From Zizania palustris (Eukaryota > Streptophyta > Magnoliopsida > Poales > Poaceae), in the NCBI GenBank assembly GCA_019279435.1, contig JAAALK010000080.1, positions 95,208,311 to 95,272,310 of the forward strand: DNA of 64,000 nt. Reading direction: 5' to 3'. Positions 11,990-24,600 of this stretch are shown in pieces. Position 1 is the first letter of the stretch; every line of letters begins with the position of its first letter. The position numbers were made by a program, and so were the translations under genes. The notes below the pieces were generated by a model. It had not been told where the DNA came from, ran no database searches, and saw only the letters and a program-made list of their open reading frames with translations.

Positions 11990-12378
11990 GAGAATCTCGT
12001 CCTCGAGATTCGGATCAATCCTCGAATAGCTCAGGATGTTGTGCCTTGAGTTCATCTTTTTTTCCCATGTAGCCTCCTCTACAGGATGATTGCTCCATTG
12101 CACTTTGCAGAAACGGATGACCCGACTCCTGGTGATCCTTTCTTTGACTTCCAATATCTTGACTGGTTTTCCACATAGGTCAGATCCTCTTGAACATCCA
12201 ACTGCTGTAGATATACTTGCTCTGTAGGGACGCGAAGACACTTCTTGAGTTGGGAAACGTGAAACACGTCATGCACTTCAGCCAATGAGGGCGGTAGTTC
12301 CAACTGATACGCAACTTCGCCTTGGCGTCGAATAATGGGAAATGGTCCCACATATCGAGGGGCCAACTTTCCTCTCAT
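11990..12378 (-). pseudogene. Integrase C-terminus and chromodomain of Tekay pol
   Basis: After the GPY module (VHDVFHVSQLKK) a frameshift near 12180 moves to the frame with the chromodomain: KPVKILEVKERITRSRVIRF then CKVQWSNHPVEEATWE. The aromatic and acidic residues of the chromodomain fold are present. In chromoviruses this domain is thought to guide insertion to heterochromatin. The frame degenerates after EEATWE. Confidence 0.82.
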
Positions 12379-12501
12379 GTTAAACCGTTGAGTACCCCGG
12401 AGAGGCGTAACTCGAAGGTAGACATGATCTCTTTCTTCAAAGTCTAGGTCTCGGCGTCGATTGTCTGTGTAGCTCTTCTGTCGTGATTGGGCTGTCTTGA
12501 G

Positions 12502-13092
12502 TCAGTCTCTGATGATCCGTACCTTCTCTTCAACTTCACGAAGGATGTCCGTTCCGAATACTTGAGATTCATCAGTTTGATCCCAAAGTAGAGGCGTTCG
12601 GCACTTACGTCCATATAGGGCTTCAAAAGGAGACATCTGAAGACTGGCTTGATAGCTGTTGTTGTACGAAAACTCGGCGTATGGTAAGCTCTTGTCCCAA
12701 TTGGCTCCAAAGTCCAAGACACATGCCCGAAGCATATCCTCCAATATCTGGTTCACCCTTTCAGTTTGTCCATCTGTCTGAGGGTGGTAGGCAGTGCTAA
12801 AGTTCAACATTGTTCCCATCTCTTCTTGAAGGTTCTTCCAAAAACGGGAGGTAAACTGACTTCCTCTGTCAGACACTATCTTCTTGGGTACTCCATGAAG
12901 ACACACGATGTGGGCCATGTACAATTCTGCTAGCTTAGGGCCACTGAAGGTTGTCTTAACGGCTATGAAGTGTGCTACTTTCGTAAGCCGGTCGATGATT
13001 ACCCAAATAGAATCATATCCAAGTTGGGTCTTTGGGAGTCCAATGATGAAGTCCATTCCGATCTCTTCCCACTTCCATTCAGGTACTTTCAA
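12502..13092 (-). pseudogene. Integrase catalytic core of Tekay pol
   Basis: The DDE triad is visible: Asp in GMDFIIGLPK, Asp in IVSDRGSQFTS, Glu in QTERVNQILEDML. The C-terminal GPY-type region (RYVGPFPIIRRQGEVAYQLE) continues after a stop at 12502-12504 in the same frame. Confidence 0.9.
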
Positions 13093-13116
13093 AGGCTGTA
13101 ATAGCCCTGCAGGTCT

Positions 13117-13863
13117 CTAGTGTTCAGCTTTTACTCTTCTGCAGGTGTCACATTCGGCGACAAACTGTGCAATCTCCCTCTTCATGCTAACCCACCAATA
13201 ACGTTCCTTCATGTCCTGGTACATCTTGGTGCTTCCGGGATGAATGGAGTACAAAGTCTCATGGGCTTCTCTCAGGATAAGGGTTTTTATCTCCGGCTTA
13301 TCCGGTACACATATTCGGGTTCCAAACCATATGGTGCCATTCTCGTCTTCTGAAAATCCTGGGGCTTTTCCTTGCCTCATATTCTTTCTAATGGCTGCAA
13401 TATCCGGGTCTTCTAACTGAGCTTCGCGGATTTGCTCGAACAAGATGGGTTGAGTCTCCAAGGTTGCTAGGTATGCTCTGGTGGTCAACCCAAGATTCAA
13501 CCTTTCCATCTCTTTACATAACAAGGGCGCGTGATCCTGAATCATTGTGGCTGTGCAATATCCCTTGCGACTTAATGCATCAGCTACCACATTTGCTTTT
13601 CCGGGGTGGTAGTGAATACCTAAGTCGTAGTCCTTTATCAATTCTAGCCATCTCCTTTGCCTCAGATTGAGGTCCGGCTGTGTGAAGATGTACTTCAAGC
13701 TCTTGTGATCCGTAAAGATCTCACAGCGATTTCCGACCAAATAATGCCTCCAAATCTTAAGGGCATGCACAACTGCGGCAAGTTCCAAATCGTGGGTTGG
13801 GTAGTTCAACTCATGGGGTCTCAACTGACGAGAGGCATAAGAGATAACCTTTCCATCTTGCAT
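13117..13863 (-). pseudogene. RNase H and integrase N-terminus of Tekay pol
   Basis: RNase H motifs LNYPTHDLELAAVVHALKIW, IFTDHKSLKYIF and VADALSRKG are present, so the catalytic Glu and two Asp are visible. The integrase zinc-binding region follows (HETLYSIHPGSTKMYQD to CDTCRRVKAEH). The stop at 13117-13119 ends the open stretch, and the integrase core continues in the same frame. Confidence 0.88.
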
Positions 13864-13881
13864 AAGAACACATCCCCATCC

Positions 13882-15072
13882 TTAGCGAGATGCGTCACAA
13901 TAGACATGGAAGTCTTTCCGGATATCGGGTAGGGTCAGTATGGGTGCTGACACCAGATGGGTCTTGAGGGTGCGGAAACTTTCCTCGCATTCACGAGTCC
14001 ATTCAAACTTTTCTCCTTTCTGCAACAACTTGGTCATTGGCTTGGCTATCTTGGAAAAATTCTCAATAAATCTCCGATAATATCTGGCCAAACCCAGGAA
14101 GCTTCGTATCTCCGATACATTTGTGGGTGGCAGCCAATCTGTAACTGCTTCCACGGTGGCGGGATCTACCGCAATGCCTTGTGTAGAGATAATGTGTCCA
14201 AGGAACTTTACTTCCGCTGTCCAAAACTTGCATTTGATGTACTTGGCGTATAACTGGTGTTCCCTTAGCTTGCCTAAGGTTAACCGGAGATGAGTCTCGT
14301 GCTCTTTCTGATCCTTGGAATAAATTAGGATGTCGTCTATAAAGACCACGATGAATTTGTCCAAATACTCCATAAACACCTTGTTCATCATGTTCATGAA
14401 GAATGCAGGGGCGTTGGTCAATCCAAAGGACATAACCGTACACTCATATAATCCATAACGGGTGGTGAAGGCCGTCTTGGGTATATCCTCTTCTCGAATC
14501 CTTAACTGATGATAACCAGACCGTAGGTCGATCTTTGAGAATACCGTAGCTCCCTTTAGCTGGTCGAAGAGATCATCGATCCGAGGCAACAGGTACTTAT
14601 TCTTGATGGTCACTTCATTCAAGGCGCGGTAATCCACACACATCCGCTTAGCCTTGTCTTCTTTCTTCTCGACAAAGATGACGGGGGCACCCCATGGTGA
14701 TGTACTTGGTCTGATGTAGCCTTCCTTCTCGAGATCCTCCAACTGCTGCTTCATCTCAGCTAGCTCATTAGCGGCCATCCGGTATGGTCGCTTGTAAATG
14801 GGGGTGGTTCCGGGCACTAAATCAATCCGGAATTCGATGTCCCTCCTAGGTGACATCCCTGGTAAATCATCTGGAAATACGTCCGGGTATTCACAGACTA
14901 TCGGGATCTCTTCCAAGGTAATCTGATGCAGTCTTGGTCTTCTGATCTTCAGGCTTGGCATCTGAAATGTGACGGTAGTCCCTTCTTCATTGGTCACAGT
15001 CACTTGTCTGAGGGCACATCCTATCACTCCTTGGTGTTTATTGAGCCAATCCATTCCTAGAATGAGATCCAA
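13882..15072 (-). pseudogene. Reverse transcriptase of Tekay pol
   Basis: 396 residues with all RT landmarks: MCVDYRALNEVTIKNKYLLP, VFSKIDLRSGYHQLRI, MSFGLTNAPAFFMNMMN, and FIDDILIYSKDQKEH (YVDD-type box as FIDD). It starts with the end of protease (LGMDWLNKH). The stop at 13882-13884 lies inside the start of RNase H (DASR stop GWGCVL). Confidence 0.9.
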
Positions 15073-15102
15073 GCCTTGGCATTCAATAAGGATGGGATCG
15101 GC

Positions 15103-15343
15103 CTAAAATATGGTGCCGTGGATATCTATCCATACCTTTGGGCTATAGGTTAGGGCTAGGGTTTGTTTTCCCGGGGTGACTATTTGCACAGCTCTTGGTA
15201 ATTCTTTTATGTTTAGATTGTTCTTTTCCACAAAATCAGTTGATATGAAGGAGTGCGTAGCTCCAGTGTCAAATAAAACCATTGCAAGTGCTGAATGTAC
15301 CATGAACTTACCCATCACGATCTCGGGTGCGGCCTGGGCTTCT
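15103..15343 (-). pseudogene. Aspartic protease of Tekay pol
   Basis: The active-site motif VLFDTGATHSFIS is intact near 15260-15300. A stop at 15103-15105 separates it from the RT frame; the second conserved motif (LILGMDWL) is read just after it, in the same frame. Confidence 0.82.
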
Positions 15344-16493
15344 TCAGCGGGTGACATGATTGACTCGGGCGCGGATGGCGGGGTTCGCTGCAACTCCTTG
15401 GGCACGCTTGGGATGGGGGCACGAATTGGAGTAATGCCCCTCCTGGCGGCAGTTGAAGCATACCACGGGCTTGCCATGCTTGTCGCGCAGGATCTCCGCC
15501 TTCTTTGCCGGGGCGGGTGGTGCAGCTGGTGCGGCGGGAGCGGGGCGAGGCTGTCCGGCTCCGGCGTTGGCGGCGGGTGGCGCCGGGCGATATATTGGTC
15601 GGGGGTGGTATTGTGGCGCTGGTGGAGGAGGTGTGAATCGGGGCCTCTGAGCCATGCCTTGATTCTGCCTGAAGGCAATCATCCTTTTCTTCTTCAGGTC
15701 GACCTTTTTCTGCTGGGTCTCCTGAATGATAGCTTTGTTCACCAGCTTTTGGAAGCTGGTGTAATCTCCAGAGATAAGCTGTAGGGACAGCTCATCCTTC
15801 AGTCCCCGGAGGAACTTAGCCTGCCTGGCCGCATCTGTACGGACCTCCTCCGGTGCGTACCTTGCCAGTCTGTTGAACTCGTGTAGGTATTCTGTTACGG
15901 ACCTGCTCCCCTGCTGCAGGTCCCTAAACTCTTGCTGTTTTTGTGCTATGATGCCGTCGGGGATGTGAGCGGCACGGAAAGTGGCCGAGAACTCCGCCCA
16001 AGTATGGACGTGTCCCTCGGGTAGGGTCTCGCGCAGATTGTCCCACCACTCTGTGGCGGGACCATGGAGCTGGTGGGTGGTGAAAGCCACCTTCTCCTGC
16101 TCAGTGCAGGTCAGAAGATCGAGCTTCTTCTCGATGGTCCTTAACCAATCCCCAGCCTCCATGGGGTTGGTGGTGCTCGAGAAGGTCGGTGGGCGGACTC
16201 GGAGGAACTCTGAGAGTTGGGAGGCGGGAAGCAGGAGCTGGAGTGGCGGGTTGTGGCAGCTCGGGCTGTTGATGGAGGTGGAAGAAGTGAGCCTGCTGCT
16301 CCTGCATCTGCTGCTGCTGTTGTTGCATCTGGTTCAGAAGAGCTGAGACCAGCTGGTTCTGAGTGGCCATCATCTCGGCCAGAGTGGGGTGGTTGGCAAC
16401 CGGGGCTTGCCTCTGCCCAGTTGCTCCCCACTGAGGCAGGTTCCCGTTGTCTCCTCCGTTCTGAGGAGCGTCGGAGCCCTGAGTGTTGGTCAT
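15344..16493 (-). pseudogene. gag of Tekay element
   Basis: The ATG at 16493 begins with a Gln-rich N-terminal region (MMATQNQLVSALLNQMQQQQ). The main retrotransposon gag domain follows in the next frame (EAGDWLRTIEKKLDLL, WWDNLRETLP, FLRGLKDELSLQL). A Pro/Ala-rich linker leads to a CCHC knuckle CFNCRQEGHYSNSC near 15450. A frame change near 16225 breaks the N-terminal part. Another one-base frame change near 15348 separates gag from protease. Gag forms the particle and binds genomic RNA. Confidence 0.85.
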
Positions 16494-16797
16494 CCTGAAG
16501 TTTCCAAAGTAAACAACATTTTCTTAGAGGATATTATTATTAAGTTTTATTCCAAAAATGCCGTTCTTGCGGTTACATTTTATTTATTTCTTCATTCATG
16601 TCTTATTTTTGACACGAATGGTAATACAATCAAGTAAAAAGAAAAGCAATCAACCGTAAATCTACGTCTATGGTAGCTCGGGGGACTGCTCGATCACGGG
16701 CTCATGGGAGACGGTCAGGGTCGAGGAACTGGATGGTCCGGCGGGAGGTGCGCTGCGTGAAATCCTCTTGGGCCTCACGGTGGGGATCGAAGGGATT

Positions 16798-17474
16798 TCC
16801 GCTTGCGAGGCGGAAGAGGTGCGATCTCCTCAATGTCCTTCTTCAATTCTTCGATCTGGTGGCGGAGCTGTGGGTTGGTGGCGACGCGCTGCCATAGGAG
16901 CTCATTCTGGCGCCTTAACTCCTCTCCCTCGGCAGCCAAACGGTTGTCCTTGCTGGATGCGGCGGCGAAGATTTTCGTTCTCGCGGTTCAGATCCTCGGA
17001 AGAGTGTTGGTAAAAATTGATTGTGTCGCGCTGTCCATTGGCGTCCTGTAGTGCCTCGTAATGGAGATCATCCATTGCCTCCAACAAGCGCATGGTATGA
17101 CCAATCGCAGAATGACGCTGGGAGAGCGTGCTGACGTAGACGCTGTGTGGACTCCCTGGGGTACGAAGAGGTATGAAGCGGTAGTTCGTGTCGTAGAGCT
17201 CACTGTCGTAGATCATCCGGAGCTCAGTGAGGGCCTAGAGGGCGGTGCGATGACTGGCAACCAAGAAGGTAGGTCCTCCTCCGCGATAGGTGTGAGCTAT
17301 CTGAGGGGAGGGCTGGACGACGACGGTGACCTCACAGAAGCTTTCTTCCTCGTCGGGGAAGACTCCATGGTACATCGGCTCGTGCTCAAATCTGAGGAAA
17401 CCGACGAGCATGCGAAGCTCGCGGATGAATCCGGCCTCGTCGCGAAGAGTCCCGCTCATGGTATGGACCGGCAT
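16798..17474 (-). pseudogene. Extra ORF upstream of gag in Tekay element (coiled-coil, basic tail)
   Basis: The ATG at 17474 opens a frame that continues in register through one stop at 17235-17237 to about 16950, then changes frame once. The C-terminal part encodes a Glu/Leu/Arg-rich coiled coil (NRLAAEGEELRRQNELLWQR) and a basic tail (PPRKRKSLRSPP) ending near 16770-16800. Total length would be about 220 residues. It lies between the 5' LTR and gag in the same orientation. Extra ORFs before gag have been described in some rice gypsy elements. No known domain is recognised. Confidence 0.58.
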
Positions 17475-17597
17475 CTACAAAAGAGAGAAAGTTTTTGTGA
17501 AAATATCGGAAGATTAGAGGATAAGTAATTTTGTAAGAAAATATGGTAAATATATAAGTCCTAAGGTCAGGTCTGTTTGGCTTCCTACAGTCAAGTC

Positions 17598-17610
17598 GGC
17601 TCTGATACCA
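17598..17610 (-). other. Primer binding site of Tekay element (initiator Met tRNA)
   Basis: Minus-strand TGGTATCAGAGCC lies three bases inside the 5' LTR. This is the standard complement of the 3' end of plant initiator tRNA-Met. Confidence 0.88.
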
Positions 17611-17613
17611 TCT

Positions 17614-20600
17614 TGTCGCGCCCCGATTTAATAAATCAGGACATTTATTGAAATTCCATAGAAAATCAATAAAACAAGACGTTCATCATGCGACCACGTA
17701 CAATACGAGCAATCATTCATGGTTCGTAGACCGCATTAGTACAAAAGTGTATAAAGATGAAGAGAAACTAATAAAACAAAGGGTCCTAGATGAACGCCTC
17801 CTTCCAGTCTCGCCTTGACTGGGTCGCTACTCCAGACCTTCATCCTCCTCATAGTAGACGGGCTCTGATGGTGTAAGTCAACGGGGTGAGTACATATGTA
17901 CTCGGCAAGCCACCGAATGCAAATATAATGCAAGGTAGTAACAAGGGGGATAGTGGCTAATTTTGCGGAAGAAGCATAATTGTAAAGCATTGAATGTGAT
18001 CAATTTATTAGTACTGAAAAGTAGACATGTGTATGCATCATCATCTTCTAACTCGAGGAGTACGTTTTACCTCCCCGCACAACAGTCCTTACATGCCATG
18101 AATATCTCAATCATTCACACAATAGTAAACTAACTGCGAGTAGTCACACAACCCACCCTTGACCGTGGGCTCGGCTTTTCGAAAAGATTAAATTACTCTG
18201 ATCAGATATGTACCACTGTACCCACAAGGCACGCACTCATCACTTACACCAAAGTGTAACGAGATGACCCATTTCATGGGAACTCGTGCCAAAACCTTCC
18301 ATATGGTCTTCCCCGACTCAACAACACCCTCTTATGGGTTTCGTATCGTGTCTCGCCATGTCGAGTTTCCACCATACCCCCCCTTGAGCCATCGTCGGTA
18401 CAAGGCGCCCTGAGGGCTATCCCCTTGACCCCTCCACTATGGTGCCGAGAGCCGGAGTGTTCCAAACTTCCCAGTTAGGACTTACCCATTAGACTTGTGG
18501 TTGGTACGGAAGTGCTTTGCAACAGATCCCGCAGACCGGTCCTTATAGTGCCCCGGGTGCGACATACCAATACCCGAGCTTGCACCCGAAACCCACCATA
18601 CTTATAACTTAGCCAACTCCAACAGAGTCTAGAGTCGAGAATAACGGGGAAATTCATATACAGAAGCCAGCTAATCTACGACGCATTCTTTTTATCCTAT
18701 AGCAGTTGTGCCGGTACATTGGGCACTAGCTAATAATTTTATAGTAGAGTGACAAGGAGTTAAGGCTCAATAAGCATGGCTTGGGTTTGCACACAAGGAC
18801 GGGGATCTAATAAATATAGGTGTAAGGCTTTGATATTTGACTAATGCAATATTAACCTATGGGTTATAGCGATAATTTATTAAAACATGGGCTCAATGAT
18901 GATCAACTGTTTCAACAGAGGTGGTCGATGACTTGTCTTGCTCAGCAAATGGGGATGGAGGAACCTCGGGGTAGAACTCTGGCTGCTCGATGAACTCGTA
19001 GTCTTCTCGATACGGAAAAATAAAACACATTCAATAAACAAATAAAAAATCCACCAAATAATAAACATACACATTTGTGGGTTTTATTATGTGGAATAAG
19101 GTTTTAATATTATGATGTTTGGTGATTTAAACAGTAAACTCAATTTCTTAAGGCTTTTATAATTTATTTTTCTGAATTAATAATTTATCCCTAAGGGGTT
19201 TTTATTTAAATATTTATTAAAAATATTTTGGGTAACAGTAACATACTGTTTTTATAGCATTAAAGTGTAGAGAATAATATACTGAATTTAACAAAATTTG
19301 AATGGTGAAATTTGGAGTTAAAATGAGCAAGATCTGAATTTTCAAAGTTTAAATCAATTTCTGGAATTTTATTTAAACTGAAAAAGGGTTCTGGTCCACG
19401 GTGAGCCAAGCCCACGGTGGACCGCGGCACTATGCGCGTGGACCGAGCTGATCTGGATCGTCCGATCTAGATCAAACGGCCAGGCGGGAGGCGGGTTCCC
19501 TTAAGTGAGAACGGATGGCTGCGATTAGATACTGCGAACCGGTACGACGTGGACGCACCAGATTCCTCCAGCGTTTTAAGTCGCTATCGACGGCTGAGAG
19601 CGCACGATACCCCTTTGACCAGATCCGAGGGCCCAGATTAAATCCCGAAGGGATTTAATCGTAGCCCTTCAATCACGATCGGATGGCCGTGGCGCGATCC
19701 GGCACGGCACGTGCGTAAGGGGCACGTACCCTTCGTCTCTAGCGACGGCGAGGCTTCGGGCGCAGTGGCGGCGACGACGACGAGCGCCTAGGTGCCTAGC
19801 TAAGGCCAGAAATGGAACACAGAGGGGAAGGGGGTCATGACAGTACCTTCGACGGTGAAGGAGGGGGTCCGGAGGTGACCGGCAGCGAGTGTATACGGTG
19901 GAGGGGTTCGGGTGGTCGACGGTGACGGCGATCCGGCGGTCTTCACGGCCGATGGATGCGTGGCCGAGGACAAGCGGGCGACGACGGACCTGACAGTGGC
20001 GTTGGCTTGGGCGATTGGGGCCGGGATCGACAGCGATGGCTCGCCGGAGGAGGAGCAGGAGAGAAGGGCCAAAACCGAGAGGGGCGCTCTAGAGTGCTTT
20101 AGCTTGGGCTTAGGCGGTGTGGCTGAGGGCGGTGGCCGTGGGGGGTTTTTATAGGGGGGTCGCCGGCGTAAGGGGGGAAGGAAATCGAGGGTTTCCAAGA
20201 ACTCCGGTGAGGACTTACATTCCCTCAGCCAAGCTTCCTAAAGCGCGAAACCGCGTCGTCTATAGGTGGAAAGGGATCACGGTGATCCAAGGAAAGGAGT
20301 CCGGAAGCGATCGGGCGGGATCGGGCGGTCGGCGGCGAGAAACCATAAGGTGATCGCCGGGAGGAAGGAAGGGGGGATCCCCTTCCATGGAGAAGACGAA
20401 GGTACAGGTGGCCCCCACCTGTTAGCGGGCGAAACAGAGAAGGAAGGGCCGACAGGCGGGCCACGACTGTCAGGGAGAGGGAGTTGGAGGCGAGTGGCTG
20501 CCATGTGGGGCCAGGCGGGGCGCGTGCGGGAGAGAGAGGCGGGGGAACGCGCCGACAGGCTGGTCCCACATGTCAGCGACGCGAGTGCTGGGCTGGGTTG

Positions 20601-20907
20601 GGCCGAGGCGCTTTGGAGGTTGAGGCCCGTTAAGCATTTTTAATTCTTTTCTGATTTAAAATAAATCCAGTAATTCATATATTTGGTTAAGGGTTGAATC
20701 ACTGTTGATAAAAATTTGTAAAAATTCCTGAAATTACGTTTTGGTCTCTAGTTCATCTCATAAATTTTCAAGTCCAAATTTTGAATATTTCTCCCTGTTT
20801 GGCTTTATTAGGGCTCTTTTAGGATTTCCTTTAATAATAAAATCCAGAAATGATTTAAATAATAATTTTCTTTTATTTTATTTGTTTTTATTTCTTGGGG
20901 TGTTACA
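17614..20907 (-). repeat. 5' LTR of Tekay element (right copy)
   Basis: 3294 bases with the same ends as the left copy. Minus-strand TATA (CCTATAAAAACC) lies near 20146-20155. It is next to the PBS, so this is the 5' LTR for the minus-strand element. Confidence 0.92.
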
Positions 20908-21050
20908 CTGCCTCTCCGTCGACACTCACCGCCTCTCATCCCACCAATGCCTCCCATCCCGTCGCCGCCCCCCATCGCGCTACTGCGTGCCCTGGCATCC
21001 CATCACGCATCATCACTCTTATGCGCCTAGAACTCCATAGGCAACATAAG
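20908..21050 (+). other. GC-rich leader exon of the CACTA-1 transposase gene
   Basis: This resumes the GC-rich text cut at 8696 and ends at a good donor (ATAAG/GTAGGT, intron from 21051). The intron ends at ACATAG/GGTGATG (acceptor at 21655-21656), five bases before the transposase ATG at 21661. An intron in the 5' leader just before the transposase start is common in plant CACTA elements. Confidence 0.6.
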
Positions 21051-21656
21051 GTAGGTCCGATCCTATCCCTTCTTTTATTCTTCCCTAAGTTCTTTTAATT
21101 TTCTGCAATGTACACCGGCTGCTGCCTACTTGTGTAGATTTAAACATTGTAACCATATACAGTGCAGTGTGCAATACTGTAATTTTGTCTATTGTTAGGC
21201 TTTCAAACTTGTACTCAATCAATTGTTTGGCATAATAGGTTCAGTTAGTACTTTGTAGATGTGTTGTTATTCTTGTGTTGTTTGTTTACTTGTTGTGTGA
21301 CTGTTAAATTTGTAGATTTATGGATAGTAATAGTAGATCAGAATTTGATGGCAAAGGATGCATCAATTGTTTTTCTCTAGTGCTACTTTGATTGTTAAAC
21401 AAATGAACACTTGAACTTGTCCTGATTTTCTATTTAATTATATCATATTTTCATGTGATGATGCTATTGCCTGAAAACACTTATTTCTGTATGTGTACAA
21501 TCATGGTGTAGTGCATATGGCTATAGATGGTATGTGTATGATATGATTGAGCTTCCTTGTTGTCGTGGTTTGATTTCTTGAAGCATAAGCTGTAATGTAA
21601 CTGTTTTTTAAATTAAGCATGATTTTTTGATTTAAATTCCACATGTGCTTACATAG
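21051..21656 (+). other. Leader intron of the CACTA-1 transposase gene
   Basis: AT-rich, GT at 21051 and AG at 21655-21656, no gene inside. Confidence 0.55.
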
Positions 21657-21660
21657 GGTG

Positions 21661-24600
21661 ATGAATAGAAGTTGGATGAAAAAAATCAAGATGGGAGACT
21701 ACATATGAAGATGGTGTTGAGAAATTTTTGAAGTTAAGACACATCTGAGGTGTGACGGTATTCTTCAAGGTTATACCTCTTGGGTTCATCATGGTGAGAA
21801 TTATGACAGACCAACAATTGCATTTGATGATGTGCCTAATATGACCACATTGTCTGCCACAGGTATAGTACAAGGTCACCGGGACGGAGGATCGGATAGC
21901 ATGGAAGAACTACTACATGCTGCATTTGGTAGGGCTACAGGAATGCTTGAAGGTGAAGCAGATGATTTTCAGGCAAGATTTGCAAGTATGGGACATAATG
22001 CCCTAGAGGATATTAATGTGAATTCAAGTGAATGCAATGATTCGAGGAGGGATCATAATATATATGCAAGATTCTTAAATGATGCACACGTAAGGTTATA
22101 CCCTGATTGTAAGTACTCAAGGTTGTCATTTTTGGTGCACTTATATCACTTGAAGTGCTTACATGGTTGGTCACAAGAATCATTTGCATCACTATTGGGT
22201 CTATTATCTGTCGTGCTACCTCGTGAAGCAAATCTGCCTAAGACATATTATGAAGCGAAGAAAATCATCCGTGGACTAGGTCTTGATTATGTGAAAATCC
22301 ATGCTTGCCCCAAAAATTGCATGCTATTTAGAGGTGAACATGCCAAAAATGATGTTTGCCATGTGTGCAGGAGCTCTCGTTGGAAGGTTGTTAAAGAGAA
22401 TTCCTCATCAGCTAAACCAAAGGGGAAAAGGAAACCAACAAAAGTGTTACGGTATTTTCCATTGATACCTAGGATCCAGAGGTTATTTTCAACTACGAAA
22501 ACTTCAGATGATATTGTTGATAGCAAAAAATGGCATTAATGGCTAGATTGTCAAAATATCAATTTTTGGTGATTTGGGCCGAAAGTACACATGTCCAGGG
22601 TCTGTCCGAAGCCCTACAAGGCCGAAGTCCATTGAGCTATGGGCTCCAAAAGCCTCTAGCCAGCCCGTGGGCTTCGGCCAGGAAGCCTTCAGAGGCCCAC
22701 GCTGCCGAAGCTTCAGAAGCCTTCGGAGGCCCACGCTGCCGATGCTTCGGAAGCCTTTGGAGGCCCACGCTAATCGAAGCTTCGGCCCGAGGAGCAGGCC
22801 TCGATGGGCCTGGCCGAAGCCCACTTTAGCAGAGATAGAATTGGATGTGTTTCTAGCTCAATCTTTATCTCTATCTGGCTAGATTAATAGCAGATTAGAT
22901 TAGGAATCAAACCCCTATAAATAGAGAGGCAAGGTCGGCGTGAGAAGCCCCCCAACTCAAACCAAACCAAAGCACATGCTTTGATCGTATTTACTTTACC
23001 TTTATTTTCTTGTACGTCTTCGTGGGTTTGCCTGGAAGCCCTCCACCGGCTACTACAGAACAGTGGTAATCCTTGTTACTTCGCCTGTGAAGTATCCGTT
23101 AATCTACGTAATAGATTGCTATCGCCTTGTTACTTCGCCTGTGAAGTATCCGCTAATCTGCGTAATAGATTGCTACCTTCGCTACTAGTGCAACACTTAG
23201 CAAAATTCGGTCCTCAGGCCGAATTTGTACTTCACATCATCTCTGTTGCAGGTTCGCACGTTCGCAGCCGCTTCGTCGGAGGAGCCCGGAGCTGAGAGAT
23301 CGGTTTTGGAGGTCCCCAGGACACCCTTCGGCAGGACTGCAGGCTCCAACAACAGGCTTCGCCAGCATACTTCGTCGCAACAGGCTTCGCCACGATCATA
23401 CTCCGCACCGGATGAAGTTGCACTCGCACGTGGCCCTCGCGTCACTATTTCGTAGTTTGATGTATCGGAGATCGCACGCCGAACGCCGCTGTTCGGAGGT
23501 GATCACTGCATCTAGATCCGTTCGGAGCCCGTCTTCAGCCGGATCAGTCCGAACGCTGAAGCACCCTTCGGCGGAGTACTTCGCGCCAGACGCCGAAGGT
23601 ACCCTTCGGTGACCCCTTCGCACCAGACTTCGGACCAGGCGGCCTCCGACTTGTTTGCTGATTTTATTCTGTTTAATCTCTCTTTCAGCTAATTGGATTA
23701 TTTTGTGTAATCTGGTTGCCTGGCGACTCCACCCTCCTTATCACTATTAAGGGTAGTCGGAACACGACGTCGGTGCCACGTCACGCTTAGGCTTGTCCCT
23801 AAGTATCCGTGCACTTTTGGATCGTCGAACTGACCCAAGTGCGGGGGCACGTTTCCGTGTCAACAGATATGCGATGGCATGAGGAGGCCCGAACAAAAGA
23901 TGGAAAACTACAACATCCAGCAGATGGTGAAGCTTGGAAAGAATTTAATGATAGGCATCCTGAATTTGCAGCAGATGCTCGAAATGTACGCCTTGGTCTT
24001 GCAAGTGATGGATTTAACCCCTTTGGGAATCATAATCTGAAGCATAGTACATGGCCAATAATGCTCGTTCCTTACAACCTACCACCTTGGATCTGCATGA
24101 AGCAAACATATTTCATGTTGTCAATGATCATCCCTAGACCAGATTCTCCTGGTAATGATATAGATGTATATTTGCAGCCCCTGATTGATGAGCTTTTACT
24201 GTTAGTGGGATGGAGTTGAAACATTTAATGCCTCTTCGAAAAAAGAGTTCCATCTCCGAGCAGCACTTTTGTGGACTATAAATGATTTTCCAGCATTAGG
24301 TTACACAAGTGGATGGAGCACAGGTGGTACATATGCCTGTCCTGCTTGTGGTCCAGCGACAAAATCATTTCGCCTGAAGCCTGTAAAAAGTCGTGCTATA
24401 TGGGTCATCGTCGATGGCTACCAGAAAATCACAGATACCGAAGGCAAAGGATGTAGTTTGATGGCTCCATAGATACTGAACTTGCACCTAAAACAATGAG
24501 TGTTAGCACTATTCTTAAAATGTTATAAGGGAGAGAGTTTGTGCTAGGGAAAAAGGTGAGCATAGCAAAGAAGGACAACAAGAAAAGCAAGAATAAGGAA

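Larger units (their letters stand above)
8697..20907 (-). mobile_element. Tekay/Del-like chromovirus (Ty3-gypsy), full length, both LTRs present
   Basis: Two ~3.3-kb LTRs (8697-11972 and 17614-20907) flank a 5.6-kb interior read on the minus strand. Target duplication CTGCC is perfect (8692-8696 and 20908-20912). The PBS beside the right LTR reads TGGTATCAGAGCC on the minus strand, matching initiator Met tRNA. The interior carries a coiled-coil ORF, gag with CCHC, protease, RT, RNase H, integrase and chromodomain. Long LTRs, this PBS and the chromodomain are typical of the Tekay clade. Several stops and frameshifts disable it. By eye the LTRs differ at roughly 3% of the first 330 positions. 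Confidence 0.92.

Noticed and set aside
22530..23612. Open frames inside the Tat solo LTR
   Set aside because: They translate LTR tandem units and recur in other LTR copies in different frames, so they are not genes.
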